DNA of 6,043 nucleotides, taken from positions 4,445 through 10,487 of the forward strand of contig NVWJ01000006.1 in assembly GCA_002746235.1 (NCBI GenBank), given 5' to 3'. Each line of letters starts with the position of its first letter. The stretch's first letter is position 1. Below are positions 1-6,043 of the stretch, piece after piece. The notes under the pieces were generated by a model. The model made no database searches. It worked only from the letters and a program-made list of their open reading frames with translations, and was not told where the DNA came from. A program made the translations under genes and the position numbers. This DNA comes from Planctomycetota bacterium. GTDB taxonomy: Bacteria > Planctomycetota > UBA1135.

Positions 1-1275
1 TGCGGCATCTTCTTGCGCTTCAGGAATACGTCCCATGCGTTCGACCAAGATCCACACTGCAATGGGTAGGAAGCGTCCGGCAACTAGCAAGGCAGGCAGC
101 CAAATGCTGTTGTAGAAGTTTTCCAACCACGGCTGGTTGAACATAAGGATGCTGCCGAAGCCAAGCGCCACCGATGGCACCAGCAACGGCAGGGTAAGGA
201 AAACCATCAGCAGCAAGCGCCACGCTGAGCGTGATTTTAACAGAAGATGCGCCCACAAAGGCGCGAGGCCTAGGCATAGGAGACCGGCAAGTCCTGAGTA
301 GCTGAGCGTGCGGATGACATCGTCGCGGCCGCGGGTGACGGCATCGTGGAAGGCGGCACTGCTGACTTCGGTCCAGCTACGGGTGCTCAGTTCTCCCTGC
401 ATGCCGGTTTCATAGACGATGCGGCCGAGTGGAGCGATCAGCAGCACCACCAGCAACACTAGGCAAATGCCGAGGCTGAGGAAGCGCCCGGATTGCAAGG
501 GCAAAGGTGCTGCGCTGCGCCCATGCGAGGTTTCGAAGTTCATTTGCCGTCGTTGCAAACTTGCGGTGCCGAGTAGAACTAGAAATCCTAAAAGCACCAG
601 CGGCAGACTGGAAGTGGCTCCTGCGGTGTAGTCATAGTTGCGCGAGTTGCCGAAAATCTCTGCCGCGTAAACGTGGAATAAATCGCCCACGGTTGCAAAG
701 TAATCGGGCACTGCAAAATCGGAAGCTGCAAACAGGAATGCAAAGCATGCGCCAATGAGTGCCGGTAAAAAGGAAATACGTAGCATCTCTCCGATTGCGA
801 AACGTGGACCGATTAGCAGTGCGGTTTCGTGCGCCGAGGCGGGCTGATGTTGCAGGCTGCGTGCAGCCAGTAAGGCGGGGAGCGGTGCATAACAAACTCC
901 AAAAGTAAACACCGATGCCCATGCTCCGGTCATTCCGGTTAGGCCAAACCACGCTTGCGCCACCATGAGGGGTGGCAACAACAACGGCAGTGGCATGAGA
1001 AGTTTGAAGATTCCAGCGCCGGGAAAACGCAGGCGGCAAGCGATCACGGCATAGGGCCAGCCAATGAGAAGCGCAACTAGTCCGGCCGCGGTGGACATCC
1101 AGATGGAACGCCACAACAGAAGTGCAGTACGGCTATCGAGCATTTCGGCCAAACGATCCACGCGCACCAAAGGCGCCAATATGGGTGCCAGTGGAATCCA
1201 TGCTGCAAGCAAACTTAGCAGCAAGGCCAGTGCCCACCAAGGGCGCGGGCTACGCGTATTCAGCCATGCGATCAA
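1..1275 (-). CDS. ABC transporter permease, tandem two-domain (FbpB-like), 3' end cut by window edge
   Basis: Inner-membrane channel subunit of an ABC importer. The frame is open for 425 codons from TTG 1275 to the window edge with no stop. It is very hydrophobic: I see about ten likely membrane segments, near residues 14-37, 52-80, 88-108, 116-139, 170-190, 222-240, 265-283, 322-342, 351-379 and 391-412. An EAA-type cytoplasmic loop, which docks the ATPase in this family, lies at about 149-171 (E150, A152, G156, I167, L170-P171). A second starts at the very edge with IPEAQEDAA (417-425). Two permease domains in one chain is the arrangement of FbpB/ThiP-type ferric iron or thiamine permeases, usually about 500-550 residues, so roughly 60-120 residues are probably missing. 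The start is TTG inside TTGA, overlapping the stop of the binding-protein gene, with AGGAGG upstream; the first in-frame ATG comes only at codon 45, after membrane segment 1. The substrate cannot be read from this protein. Confidence 0.9.
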   Translation of the reverse strand, partial: MIAWLNTRSPRPWWALALLLSLLAAWIPLAPILAPLVRVDRLAEMLDSRTALLLWRSIWMSTAAGLVALLIGWPYAVIACRLRFPGAGIFKLLMPLPLLLPPLMVAQAWFGLTGMTGAWASVFTFGVCYAPLPALLAARSLQHQPASAHETALLIGPRFAIGEMLRISFLPALIGACFAFLFAASDFAVPDYFATVGDLFHVYAAEIFGNSRNYDYTAGATSSLPLVLLGFLVLLGTASLQRRQMNFETSHGRSAAPLPLQSGRFLSLGICLVLLVVLLIAPLGRIVYETGMQGELSTRSWTEVSSAAFHDAVTRGRDDVIRTLSYSGLAGLLCLGLAPLWAHLLLKSRSAWRLLLMVFLTLPLLVPSVALGFGSILMFNQPWLENFYNSIWLPALLVAGRFLPIAVWILVERMGRIPEAQEDAA

Positions 1276-2282
1276 CGGACGAAGGCCTCCTGCAGCTCAA
1301 TCGCTAAATCGCCAATCGAGGCTGCCACGGCCTTCCAATCGACTTCCATGATTTGGAAATCCTTGCCTGGTTTACCGACGCCATCGGGAATCAAAGCTCC
1401 TGCATGGAGTGGGATTTGTCGCGAAATACTGTGCGCCAAGCGCGATTCGGTTTCGAAGCTCAAGATGAAATCTGCGAACTTTTTAGCGGCCTCCAGGTTC
1501 TTGCCGCTATTCAGGATGGCCAAGGTGTTTGGAATAAGCAGGGTGCCGGTATCGCCATCACCTTGCTCTAGATAACGCACGGCAACTGGGTGACCAGCAT
1601 CGATGGCTTTGGCGGCATCGTCGGTGTCGGTGAAGCACCAATGAAAATCACCGGAAGCGGTGCGGCGCATGACATCGGCGTTGCCAGAACCAAAATGAAG
1701 ACCGGCGGCTTCGACTGCGGTGAACCAATCGAGCATTTCTTGGCGCCCGCGGTGTTCTGCCATGACCGTTGCATTGGTCAGAGTGGTGCCAGTGAGGGGG
1801 GCGGCCATCGCGCCATGCTTGGCGAAGTTTGGATCGAGGAAGTCATCCAGCTTCGAAGGGACCGGAAGATCCGCGTCGGTGCGATACAAAATCACCCGTG
1901 CGCGGGCAGCGAAACCGGTCCAGTGGCCATCGGCATCGCGGAAAGATGCGGGGATGCCTTCAGCGGATGGACTCAAATAAGGCAAGGTCAACCCGGCCTG
2001 TTGCAAACGCAGGGTGTGCGCGATTTCGTTATTCCAAAATACATCGCAATGCGGGTTGCTCTTCGCCTCGGCCAAAATCCGATTGACTAGTCCCACGGTT
2101 TTGTTGCGTTCGACATCGAACTGAGTGCGCACCGTCAAGCCGGTACGGTTTTCGAACTCCTCAATGAGAGGTTCGGAAAGGTCCTGATCCAACGCGCAAT
2201 AGACCACCAGGTCTGGCGTTTCACCACTGCAGGCGACGAGGAAAAGGGACAGAAGGAGGGCGGGGCTCAGGCGGAGCATCAT
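1272..2282 (-). CDS. ABC transporter solute-binding lipoprotein, Fe(III)/AfuA-type family, substrate uncertain
   Basis: Captures the transported solute outside the cytoplasmic membrane and passes it to the permease encoded next. The 336-residue product starts with a lipoprotein signal: short N-region with R4, hydrophobic core, lipobox LVAC ending at C18. The mature part follows the family pattern: LVVYCALD (about 25-32), then a conserved CDVFWNNE (79-86), WTGFAARAR (121-129), GTT (165-167), TDTDDA (218-223), GTLLIPNTLAI (246-256) and QIPL (289-292) near the C-terminus. This is the iron/thiamine/spermidine-type binding fold (SBP_bac_6/11-like). Classical ferric-binding proteins have a Tyr-Tyr pair around the position where this one reads TDTD, so iron is not assured. 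Two ATGs stand in tandem at 2282 and 2279; neither has an SD. The stop overlaps the permease start by four bases, so the two genes are translationally coupled. No ATPase gene is in view. Confidence 0.88.
   Translation of the reverse strand: MMLRLSPALLLSLFLVACSGETPDLVVYCALDQDLSEPLIEEFENRTGLTVRTQFDVERNKTVGLVNRILAEAKSNPHCDVFWNNEIAHTLRLQQAGLTLPYLSPSAEGIPASFRDADGHWTGFAARARVILYRTDADLPVPSKLDDFLDPNFAKHGAMAAPLTGTTLTNATVMAEHRGRQEMLDWFTAVEAAGLHFGSGNADVMRRTASGDFHWCFTDTDDAAKAIDAGHPVAVRYLEQGDGDTGTLLIPNTLAILNSGKNLEAAKKFADFILSFETESRLAHSISRQIPLHAGALIPDGVGKPGKDFQIMEVDWKAVAASIGDLAIELQEAFVR
1286..1291 (-). promoter_or_regulatory. Shine-Dalgarno site for the permease gene
   Basis: AGGAGG on the minus strand, ten bases before the TTG at 1275-1273. 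It lies inside the last codons of the binding-protein gene. It is a near-perfect anti-16S match, and it supports the unusual TTG start, since no ATG or GTG in that frame lies at a workable distance. Confidence 0.7.
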
Positions 2283-2286
2283 GGGG

Positions 2287-2295
2287 AATGTAGCA
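2287..2295 (-). promoter_or_regulatory. Candidate extended -10 promoter for the binding-protein/permease operon
   Basis: The minus strand reads TGCTACATT, an extended -10 (TGn plus a 4/6 match to TATAAT). The hexamer ends four bases before the first ATG and seven before the second. The best -35 at normal spacing (TCCAGG, 2310-2315) is weak, which an extended -10 can compensate. There is no purine-rich SD before the tandem ATG, so transcription may begin at or next to the start codon. Predicted by eye from motif and position only. Confidence 0.35.
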
Positions 2296-2336
2296 AGACT
2301 TGTGCCGTGCCTGGAGGGGGCGCTGAAGGCTAGCTT

Positions 2337-2352
2337 GTTCCCATTTGGGAAC
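2337..2352. repeat. Perfect inverted repeat in the divergent intergenic region, candidate operator
   Basis: GTTCCCA-TT-TGGGAAC, two exact 7-base arms around a 2-base centre. It sits about 55 bases from the start of the binding-protein gene and about 70 from the aminotransferase start, upstream of both candidate promoters. A two-base spacer is too tight for an RNA hairpin and no T-run follows, so a dimeric DNA-binding protein site is the better reading than a terminator. The regulator is not identifiable here. Confidence 0.5.
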
Positions 2353-2366
2353 GCGAATTTCGGCGC

Positions 2367-2394
2367 TGGAACCCTCGTGATACTTCCCTAGAAT
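2367..2394 (+). promoter_or_regulatory. Candidate sigma70-type promoter for the aminotransferase operon
   Basis: TAGAAT at 2389-2394 matches TATAAT at five of six positions. TGGAAC at 2367-2372, 16 bases upstream, is a weak -35 (three of six). Transcription would begin near 2401, giving a leader of about 20 bases before ATG 2422. That short leader shows no Shine-Dalgarno sequence. Confidence 0.4.
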
Positions 2395-2421
2395 GGGCGC
2401 ACCAAACCCTTGCTCATCCCG

Positions 2422-3612
2422 ATGCCAAGCACCCTACCCGAACTAAAACTTGCGTCCAGAATGGACCGTCTCGGCACTGAGACGGCATTCGAAGTCCTTG
2501 CCAAAGCCAAAGCGCTGGAAGCACAGGGACAGGACATCATCCACCTTGAGATTGGCGAGCCCGATTTCGACACCCCGAAGAACATTATTGAGGCTGGGGT
2601 CGATGCCATGCGCGGCGGATGGACTCATTATGGCCCGGCAAATGGTCAGCCGGAAGTGCGTGAAGCGGTCGCTGATTATGTCTCACGCACCCGCGGAATC
2701 TCGGTCAACGCAGACGAGGTCACCATTGTTCCCGGTGGCAAGCCGACCATGTTCTACGCCATGTTGGCTTTGATTGAGCGCGGCGATGAAGTGATTTACC
2801 CGAACCCCGGGTTCCCGATTTACGAATCGATGATCAACTTCACTGGTGGCAAAGCGGTTGCCTGTCCGATCCGCGAGGTCAACGCTTTTGCGCTCGATCC
2901 GGAAGACGTGATTTCGCGTCTCACACCTAGAACCAAAATGGTGATTTTGAATTCACCCGCCAACCCAACCGGTGGCGTGACTCCGAAAGAGTCTTTGGAG
3001 AAGGTGATTGAGGCGTTGAAGGATCGCCCCGACATTTGGATTTTGTCCGATGAGATTTACAGCCGCATGCTGTATGACGGACACGAGCATTACAGCCCAA
3101 TGGTGGACCCTGATATTCGCGACCGGATTATCCTGCTCGATGGTTGGTCGAAAACTTATGCCATGACTGGTTGGCGCATGGGCTTTGGTGTCATGCGTCC
3201 CGACCTCGCGGCCATGTTTACCAAACTCATGGTGAACTCCAACTCTTGTACTGCAAGTTTCTCGCAGCGCGCAGGCATGGAAGCCTTGAACGGCGATCAA
3301 TCTGCCGTTGACGATATGTTGAAGAAGTTCGATGGACGCCGCAAACGCATTACCGAGCTGATTAACGACATTCCAGGCATGTCTTGCCATTTGCCGGTCG
3401 GCGCGTTTTACGTGTTTCCAAACGTAAAAGAGCTCGGGCTAAGTTCCGCGGAACTGCAGGACAAAATCCTTTATGAAGGCGGCGTTTCTTGCCTGGCTGG
3501 AACCTCCTTTGGCGCAGAAGGCGAAGGTTACATTCGCTTTAGTTATGCCAACTCGATTGAGAAAATTGAAGAAGGCATGCGCCGCGTGCGCAAAGTGGTG
3601 GAGAGTCTGTAG
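2422..3612 (+). CDS. Class I PLP-dependent aminotransferase (aspartate aminotransferase family)
   Basis: Cytoplasmic enzyme of fold type I that moves an amino group between an amino acid and a 2-oxo acid. Numbered from ATG 2422 (396 residues, normal for the family), I see IGEPDFDTP near the N-terminus, the PLP-phosphate region PGGKP (104-108), NSPANPTGG with N181, DEIYS with D210 (pairs with the PLP ring nitrogen) and Y213, the Schiff-base lysine K244 in SKTYAMTGWR, and the C-terminal carboxylate-binding arginine R372 in YIRFSYA. The key residues are intact, so it should be active. Family members act on aspartate, alanine, aromatic or other amino acids, and the sequence does not settle which. 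ATG 2422 is preferred; the frame also opens at TTG 2410, four codons earlier, and ATG 2461 would cut off the conserved LASR segment. No SD precedes any of them. First gene of the rightward operon; its stop overlaps the next start by one base. Confidence 0.93.
   Translation: MPSTLPELKLASRMDRLGTETAFEVLAKAKALEAQGQDIIHLEIGEPDFDTPKNIIEAGVDAMRGGWTHYGPANGQPEVREAVADYVSRTRGISVNADEVTIVPGGKPTMFYAMLALIERGDEVIYPNPGFPIYESMINFTGGKAVACPIREVNAFALDPEDVISRLTPRTKMVILNSPANPTGGVTPKESLEKVIEALKDRPDIWILSDEIYSRMLYDGHEHYSPMVDPDIRDRIILLDGWSKTYAMTGWRMGFGVMRPDLAAMFTKLMVNSNSCTASFSQRAGMEALNGDQSAVDDMLKKFDGRRKRITELINDIPGMSCHLPVGAFYVFPNVKELGLSSAELQDKILYEGGVSCLAGTSFGAEGEGYIRFSYANSIEKIEEGMRRVRKVVESL
3600..3605 (+). promoter_or_regulatory. 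Shine-Dalgarno-like site deciding the GTG start of the aldolase gene
   Basis: GGAGAG, six bases before GTG 3612, inside the last codons of the aminotransferase gene. It supports the GTG start, which puts the conserved FRSDTVT motif at residues 8-14. The next in-frame ATG (3669) would delete that motif. Confidence 0.55.
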
Positions 3613-4652
3613 TGGAGAGAACACCGTCTGACTTTCGCTCCGACACAGTGACTAAGCCAACTGCAAAAATGTTGGAAGCCATGGCGTCGGCACGAGTGGG
3701 GGACGATGTCCTCGGTGACGATCCAACCGTGCGTAAATTGGAAACGCGCATGGCCAGTTTGTTTGGCAAGCAAGCGGCATTGTTCATGCCTTCCGGAACT
3801 ATGGCGAACCAGTGTGCTGCAGCCGCGCACATCGTTCCGGGAGAGGAAGTCATCGTCGATGAAGATTCGCACATCTTTCAGTTTGAAGGCGGCGGACTAA
3901 GCCGCATTTCAGGAGCTCATGTGCGCACTTTGCCGACCGAAAATGGTCAGTACAGTTTTGGCCAGTTGTCGCGCGCGATTCGTCCGGTGAATGAGCACAT
4001 GCCACGCACCGGGTTGATTTGCGTCGAAGAAAGCCACTTGTTTTCTGGTGGAACGATTGTGCCGATTGATTACCTGGAAGAGGTTTATGGCATGGCGCAG
4101 CATCATGGCATTCCGGTGCATATGGATGGCGCACGCCTATTCAACGCCCAGGCCGAAACCGGGGTAGATTTTGAGAAGTACGGTCAAACCTGCGATTCGG
4201 TGTTTATCGCGCTGTCGAAAGGCCTCAGTTGCCCGGTGGGTTCCATCCTTATGGGCGATGGCAGCTTCATTGAACGCGCTCGCCATGTGCGCAAGTGGAT
4301 GGGTGGCGGCATGCGTCAAGCAGGCTACTTAGCTGCCTGTGGACTCGTCGCTCTGGAAGAAACCGCGCCACTTTTATCGGAAGACAACTCGCGCTGTCGT
4401 CGTTTAGGCGGGGTCACGCTTGCTTTAGATGGTGTGCGTTTGGCACAGGCCACCATTGACACCAACATTCTCTTTCTCGAGGTGACTCACTCCGGCCTCG
4501 ACGCTCCCATGGTGGAAGCAGCACTCGCCGATGAAGGCGTTTTGGCGCTTGCACTAGGCGACCGCTTGCTGCGTTTCGTCACTCACCGTCACATCACTGA
4601 TCACTGCGTCGATCGCGCAGCAGCTGCACTACAGAAAGTGCTGAGTAACTAA
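3612..4652 (+). CDS. Threonine aldolase family PLP enzyme (low-specificity L-threonine aldolase type)
   Basis: Cytoplasmic PLP enzyme; the family splits L-threonine or L-allo-threonine to glycine and acetaldehyde and takes other beta-hydroxy amino acids. At 346 residues it has the usual family length. Visible motifs in order: FRSDTVT (8-14), GDDVLGDDPT (30-39), PSGTMANQ (60-67) for PLP phosphate, H87 in DSHIFQFEGGG (probable ring-stacking histidine), DGAR (172-175) with D172 and R175, the Schiff-base lysine K203 in LSKGLSCPVGS, and RFVTH (321-325) near the end. The usual ENTHN segment reads EESHL (139-143): Glu and His are kept, the Asn positions are not. The GTG start overlaps the aminotransferase stop (TAGTG), implying coupled translation. 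A relative of the same fold (beta-eliminating lyase/tyrosine phenol-lyase group) is the main alternative, but the motifs fit threonine aldolase better. D/L and threo/erythro preference cannot be read. Confidence 0.9.
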   Translation: MERTPSDFRSDTVTKPTAKMLEAMASARVGDDVLGDDPTVRKLETRMASLFGKQAALFMPSGTMANQCAAAAHIVPGEEVIVDEDSHIFQFEGGGLSRISGAHVRTLPTENGQYSFGQLSRAIRPVNEHMPRTGLICVEESHLFSGGTIVPIDYLEEVYGMAQHHGIPVHMDGARLFNAQAETGVDFEKYGQTCDSVFIALSKGLSCPVGSILMGDGSFIERARHVRKWMGGGMRQAGYLAACGLVALEETAPLLSEDNSRCRRLGGVTLALDGVRLAQATIDTNILFLEVTHSGLDAPMVEAALADEGVLALALGDRLLRFVTHRHITDHCVDRAAAALQKVLSN

Positions 4653-4654
4653 AC

Positions 4655-6016
4655 ATGTCCGTTTTTAAAGCTTACGACATTCGGGGAATCTACCCTGACC
4701 AAATCGATGCCAACCTCGCGCGCCGCATCGGCCGAGCATTCGCAGATTTCCTTGGTGAGGGACCGCTTGCCATCGGGCGTGACATGCGCACCATGGCGCC
4801 GGAGATTCATCATGAAGTCATGGAAGGCATCATGGATGGCGGCATCGATGTGATTGATATCGGCTTGACCAGCACACCGCAGGCCTACTTCGCAATCGGA
4901 CATCTTGGTGCAGCCGGTGGCATGAATGTGACTGCGAGCCATAACTCTAAGGAGTACATCGGCTTTAAGTTGTGCATGGAGGAGGCGAAGCCGATTAGTG
5001 CGGACAACGGCATTAAGGAAATTGAAGTTATGGCTACGACCGGTGAGATGCCATCACCCGTCGCCGAACGCGGAACTTTGATTCAAGTCGACACATTGAA
5101 TGATTACGCTAACCACGTCACCCGGTGGGCAGACTTGGCGCGCGAAGTGCACATCGTCTCCGATGCGGCCAACGGCATGGCTGCACACACTTTCCCAGCG
5201 GTGCTCGACAAGATGCCTTCGATCAAGCATGAAGGTCTTTACTACGAGTTAGATGGCACCTTCCCGAATCACGAAGCTAACCCGCTGAAGCTCAGCACTT
5301 TGGTGGACCTGCAAGCATTCGTGCTGAAAACCGGCGCGGAACTCGGCGCTGCCTTTGACGGTGACTCGGACCGCTGCTGTTTCGTGGACGACAAGGGGCG
5401 CGCGATTGGCAATGACATCGTCACTGCTTTGATCGCGCGCGAAGTTTTGAAGAAAGAGCCTGGAGCTGCAATCGTTTACGATTTGCGCAGTTCTTGGGTG
5501 CTCCCAGAAACCATTCTTGCCGGTGGTGGACGCCCGGAGAAGGAACGCGTCGGCCATAGTTTCTTGAAAGGAAAAATGCGCGAGAACGACGCCCCGTTCG
5601 GTGGCGAACTTTCTGGCCATTACTACTTCCGCGATAACTGGTACGCCGACAACGCGGAAATCATTCTCATGCAAGTGCTGAATCTACTGTCGCGCAGCGA
5701 TAAACCATTCAGTGAACTGCTCGATGAACTCATGTGCTACCACTCCACCGGCGAAGTTAACTTCCACATTGAAGATAAGGCTGGTGCCATGGCGCGGATT
5801 AAAGAAACTTTCTCCGATGCCGACAGCATTGACGAGCTAGATGGTGTGACGGTTTCATACGGCGCGGTGACGGCACCCGATTGGTGGTGGGTGAATGTGC
5901 GCGCGAGTAATACCGAACCCCTTCTGCGCATGAATCTGGAATCGGATGATCAAGCAAAAATGGAGGAAATGACTAAAAAGGTCATTGCAATCATTGGCGT
6001 GGAGCCGGAGGTTTAA
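4655..6016 (+). CDS. Phosphomannomutase/phosphoglucomutase (alpha-D-phosphohexomutase family)
   Basis: Cytoplasmic enzyme that interconverts hexose 1- and 6-phosphates (mannose and/or glucose) through a phosphoserine and a bisphosphate intermediate, feeding GDP-mannose or UDP-glucose for cell-surface glycans. The 453 residues match the usual 450-460, and all four family loops are present: YDIRG at 7-11; the phosphoserine loop TASHN with S95; the magnesium loop DGDSDR (235-240) with D235, D237 and D239; the sugar-specificity loop GGELSGHYYF (316-325); and the phosphate-binding loop RASNTEP (416-422). GGELSGH with E318 and S320 is of the PMM/PGM (AlgC/ManB) type, not the GlmM type, which carries a different loop. 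ATG 4655 follows the aldolase stop by two bases and has no clear SD, so it is probably translated by coupling. No truncation or missing residue. It is linked to the PLP enzymes by operon position only. Confidence 0.94.
   Translation: MSVFKAYDIRGIYPDQIDANLARRIGRAFADFLGEGPLAIGRDMRTMAPEIHHEVMEGIMDGGIDVIDIGLTSTPQAYFAIGHLGAAGGMNVTASHNSKEYIGFKLCMEEAKPISADNGIKEIEVMATTGEMPSPVAERGTLIQVDTLNDYANHVTRWADLAREVHIVSDAANGMAAHTFPAVLDKMPSIKHEGLYYELDGTFPNHEANPLKLSTLVDLQAFVLKTGAELGAAFDGDSDRCCFVDDKGRAIGNDIVTALIAREVLKKEPGAAIVYDLRSSWVLPETILAGGGRPEKERVGHSFLKGKMRENDAPFGGELSGHYYFRDNWYADNAEIILMQVLNLLSRSDKPFSELLDELMCYHSTGEVNFHIEDKAGAMARIKETFSDADSIDELDGVTVSYGAVTAPDWWWVNVRASNTEPLLRMNLESDDQAKMEEMTKKVIAIIGVEPEV
6007..6011 (+). 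promoter_or_regulatory. Shine-Dalgarno site for the gene at the right edge
   Basis: GGAGG, seven bases before ATG 6019, within the last codons of the phosphomannomutase gene. Strong motif and ideal spacing make ATG 6019 a credible start. Confidence 0.65.
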
Positions 6017-6018
6017 AC

Positions 6019-6043
6019 ATGGCTAAGCTTTCTGAACGTGCGG
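6019..6043 (+). CDS. Start of an unidentified downstream gene, cut by the window edge
   Basis: Eight codons only (MAKLSERA, plus one base of the ninth) remain. The frame begins two bases after the phosphomannomutase stop, with a strong SD in front, so it is almost certainly the next gene of the same operon. Too little is left to name a family. Confidence 0.6.

Noticed and set aside
632..1114. Minus-strand open frame of 160 codons
   Set aside because: It lies in another frame of the permease gene, gives a cysteine-, arginine- and histidine-rich peptide with no family pattern, and the overlapping permease frame shows clear membrane segments and an EAA loop.
1590..2090. Plus-strand open frame of 166 codons
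   Set aside because: Antisense to the binding-protein gene, whose frame has a lipobox and family motifs; no SD or recognisable domain in the antisense product.
2337..2352. Reading the inverted repeat as a bidirectional terminator
   Set aside because: The arms are separated by only two bases, no T-run follows on either strand, and it lies between divergent, not convergent, genes.
2410..2421. TTG 2410 as the aminotransferase start
   Set aside because: It adds only four residues, has no SD, and ATG 2422 in the same frame is the stronger codon; it cannot be excluded completely.
2953..3390. Minus-strand open frame of 145 codons
   Set aside because: Antisense to the aminotransferase, covering the lysine and DEIY motifs of the real gene; a codon-bias shadow.
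5249..5674. Minus-strand open frame of 141 codons
   Set aside because: Antisense to the phosphomannomutase magnesium and sugar loops; no independent coding signal.
1..6043. Mobile elements, CRISPR, tRNA/rRNA, toxin-antitoxin or phage-defence genes
   Set aside because: No transposase, repeat array, cloverleaf-like segment or small paired gene seen; the window is filled by five housekeeping or transport genes and one gene start.

Overview
The window is a moderately GC-rich, densely packed bacterial stretch made of two divergent transcription units either side of a 139-base intergenic region (2283-2421). The lipoprotein signal on the binding protein, the SD-led overlapping genes and the ordinary enzyme families all point to a bacterium. 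The binding protein and permease resemble the Fe(III)/AfuA-type transporter families that, from memory, are common in Planctomycetota, Verrucomicrobiota and Proteobacteria. I cannot fix the phylum from the sequence alone.

Left unit, minus strand: a complete solute-binding lipoprotein gene (1272-2282) is followed by a large permease gene (1275 to beyond position 1) that overlaps it by four bases. The permease is a tandem, FbpB-like protein carrying two permease domains in one chain. It is cut by the left window edge just as its second EAA loop begins. An ATPase gene is expected beyond the edge but is not in view. This is an ABC importer of the ferric-iron type by family, but the binding protein lacks the paired tyrosines of classical ferric-binding proteins, so its substrate is open.

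Middle: the divergent intergenic region holds an exact 7-2-7 inverted repeat (2337-2352), a plausible -10 for the right-hand unit, and an extended -10 so close to the binding-protein start that this mRNA may be nearly leaderless.

Right unit, plus strand: a class I PLP aminotransferase (2422-3612), a threonine aldolase-type PLP enzyme (3612-4652, one-base overlap), a phosphomannomutase/phosphoglucomutase (4655-6016, two-base gap) and the first eight codons of a further gene (6019 onward, two-base gap with a strong SD). The spacing says these are co-transcribed. The first two could act in glycine/threonine/amino-acid metabolism. The third belongs to sugar-phosphate supply for cell-surface glycans and looks like an operon neighbour, not a pathway partner.

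I found no RNA gene, mobile element, CRISPR array or terminator. Nothing here amounts to a clearly new biological system. The points worth a second look are the substrate of the transporter, the palindrome between the divergent units, the start-site signals, and an altered active-site motif in the aldolase.
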